NCBI GenBank assembly: GCA_016287555.1
Contig: JAEFAK010000109.1
Span: 1-6,167, forward strand
From: Oscillospiraceae bacterium
Lineage (GTDB): Bacteria; Bacillota; Clostridia; Oscillospirales; Oscillospiraceae
Direction: 5' to 3'
DNA: 6,167 bases
Shown: positions 5,988 to 6,167 of the stretch, piece by piece
How the letters are laid out: the number at the start of each line of letters is the position of its first letter
Position numbering within the stretch: position 1 is the first letter of the stretch
Translations under genes and position numbers: made by a program
The notes under the pieces: generated by a model
What the model was told of the DNA's origin: nothing
Database searches by the model: none
What the model saw: only the letters and a program-made list of their open reading frames with translations

Positions 5988-6010
5988 AAATTATTAGGAG
6001 GAAAAATACA

Positions 6011-6167
6011 GTGGCACCGAAAAACCAGAAAGTAGTCGGCCTTGTCAAGCTTCAGATCCCCGCCGGCAAGGCTACCCCCGCGCCCCCCGTCGGACCCGCC
6101 CTTGGCCAGCACGGCGTCAACATCGCCGCCTTCACCAAGGAGTTCAACGAGCGCACCAAGAACGATA
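6011..6167 (+). CDS. rplK: Large-subunit ribosomal protein L11, 5' part
   Basis: The first 52 codons of L11, cut by the window edge. From a GTG start it reads MAPKNQKVVGLVKLQIPAGKATPAPPVGPALGQHGVNIAAF, matching the conserved N-terminal domain with the IPAGKA-PAPPVGPALGQ signature that contacts translation factors near the GTPase centre of the 50S subunit. Full L11 is about 141 residues, so roughly 90 are missing. AGGAGG at 5996-6001 lies nine bases before the GTG. rplA, rplJ and rplL usually follow in this operon but lie outside the window. Confidence 0.97.
   Translation, partial: MAPKNQKVVGLVKLQIPAGKATPAPPVGPALGQHGVNIAAFTKEFNERTKND

Noticed and set aside
4975..6048. Long minus-strand open frame (357 codons) opposite rpmG, secE, nusG and rplK
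   Set aside because: It spans four conserved genes and their gaps on the opposite strand, so it is a compositional shadow.

Overview
The window reads as chromosome of a GC-rich Gram-positive anaerobe of the Clostridia type (possibly Oscillospiraceae or Christensenellales). The evidence is the order rpmG-secE-nusG-rplK, a C+ (zinc-ribbon) form of L33, a MutL with the endonuclease-type C-terminal domain instead of the E. coli type, strong purine-rich Shine-Dalgarno sites, and a secreted protein with a DEPEET/PTPE linker common in gut Clostridia. The genus-level placement is inference.

Left part (1-2630, plus strand): two tightly spaced genes. The first encodes a short single-pass membrane protein of 120 residues or more, whose start may lie outside the window. 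Three bases later a GTG-started gene encodes a 717-residue secreted protein. It has a signal peptide, a charged helical segment, about 420 residues of Asp/Gly-rich beta-type repeats, a Pro/Thr/Glu linker and a unique C-terminal domain. Neither matches a family I can name. A 17-bp perfect hairpin between convergent genes ends transcription from both sides.

Middle (2629-4740, minus strand): mutL, preceded in the same predicted transcript by a 38-codon membrane mini-gene that is too short for ordinary ORF calling. A sigma-A-like promoter lies just upstream of it.

Right part (4780-6167, plus strand): a strong extended -10 promoter, a structured leader of about 100 nt, then rpmG, secE, nusG and the 5' part of rplK. 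These encode ribosomal protein L33, the preprotein translocase subunit SecE, the transcription factor NusG and ribosomal protein L11. The nusG-rplK gap can fold as a three-way junction and is a candidate ribosomal-protein leader. The mutL and rpmG transcripts diverge from a shared region with phased A-tracts.

The conserved right half is ordinary housekeeping. The least explained items are the 120/717-residue envelope pair, the 38-residue mini-protein ahead of mutL, and the two structured RNA leaders. No mobile element, CRISPR array, tRNA or rRNA is visible.
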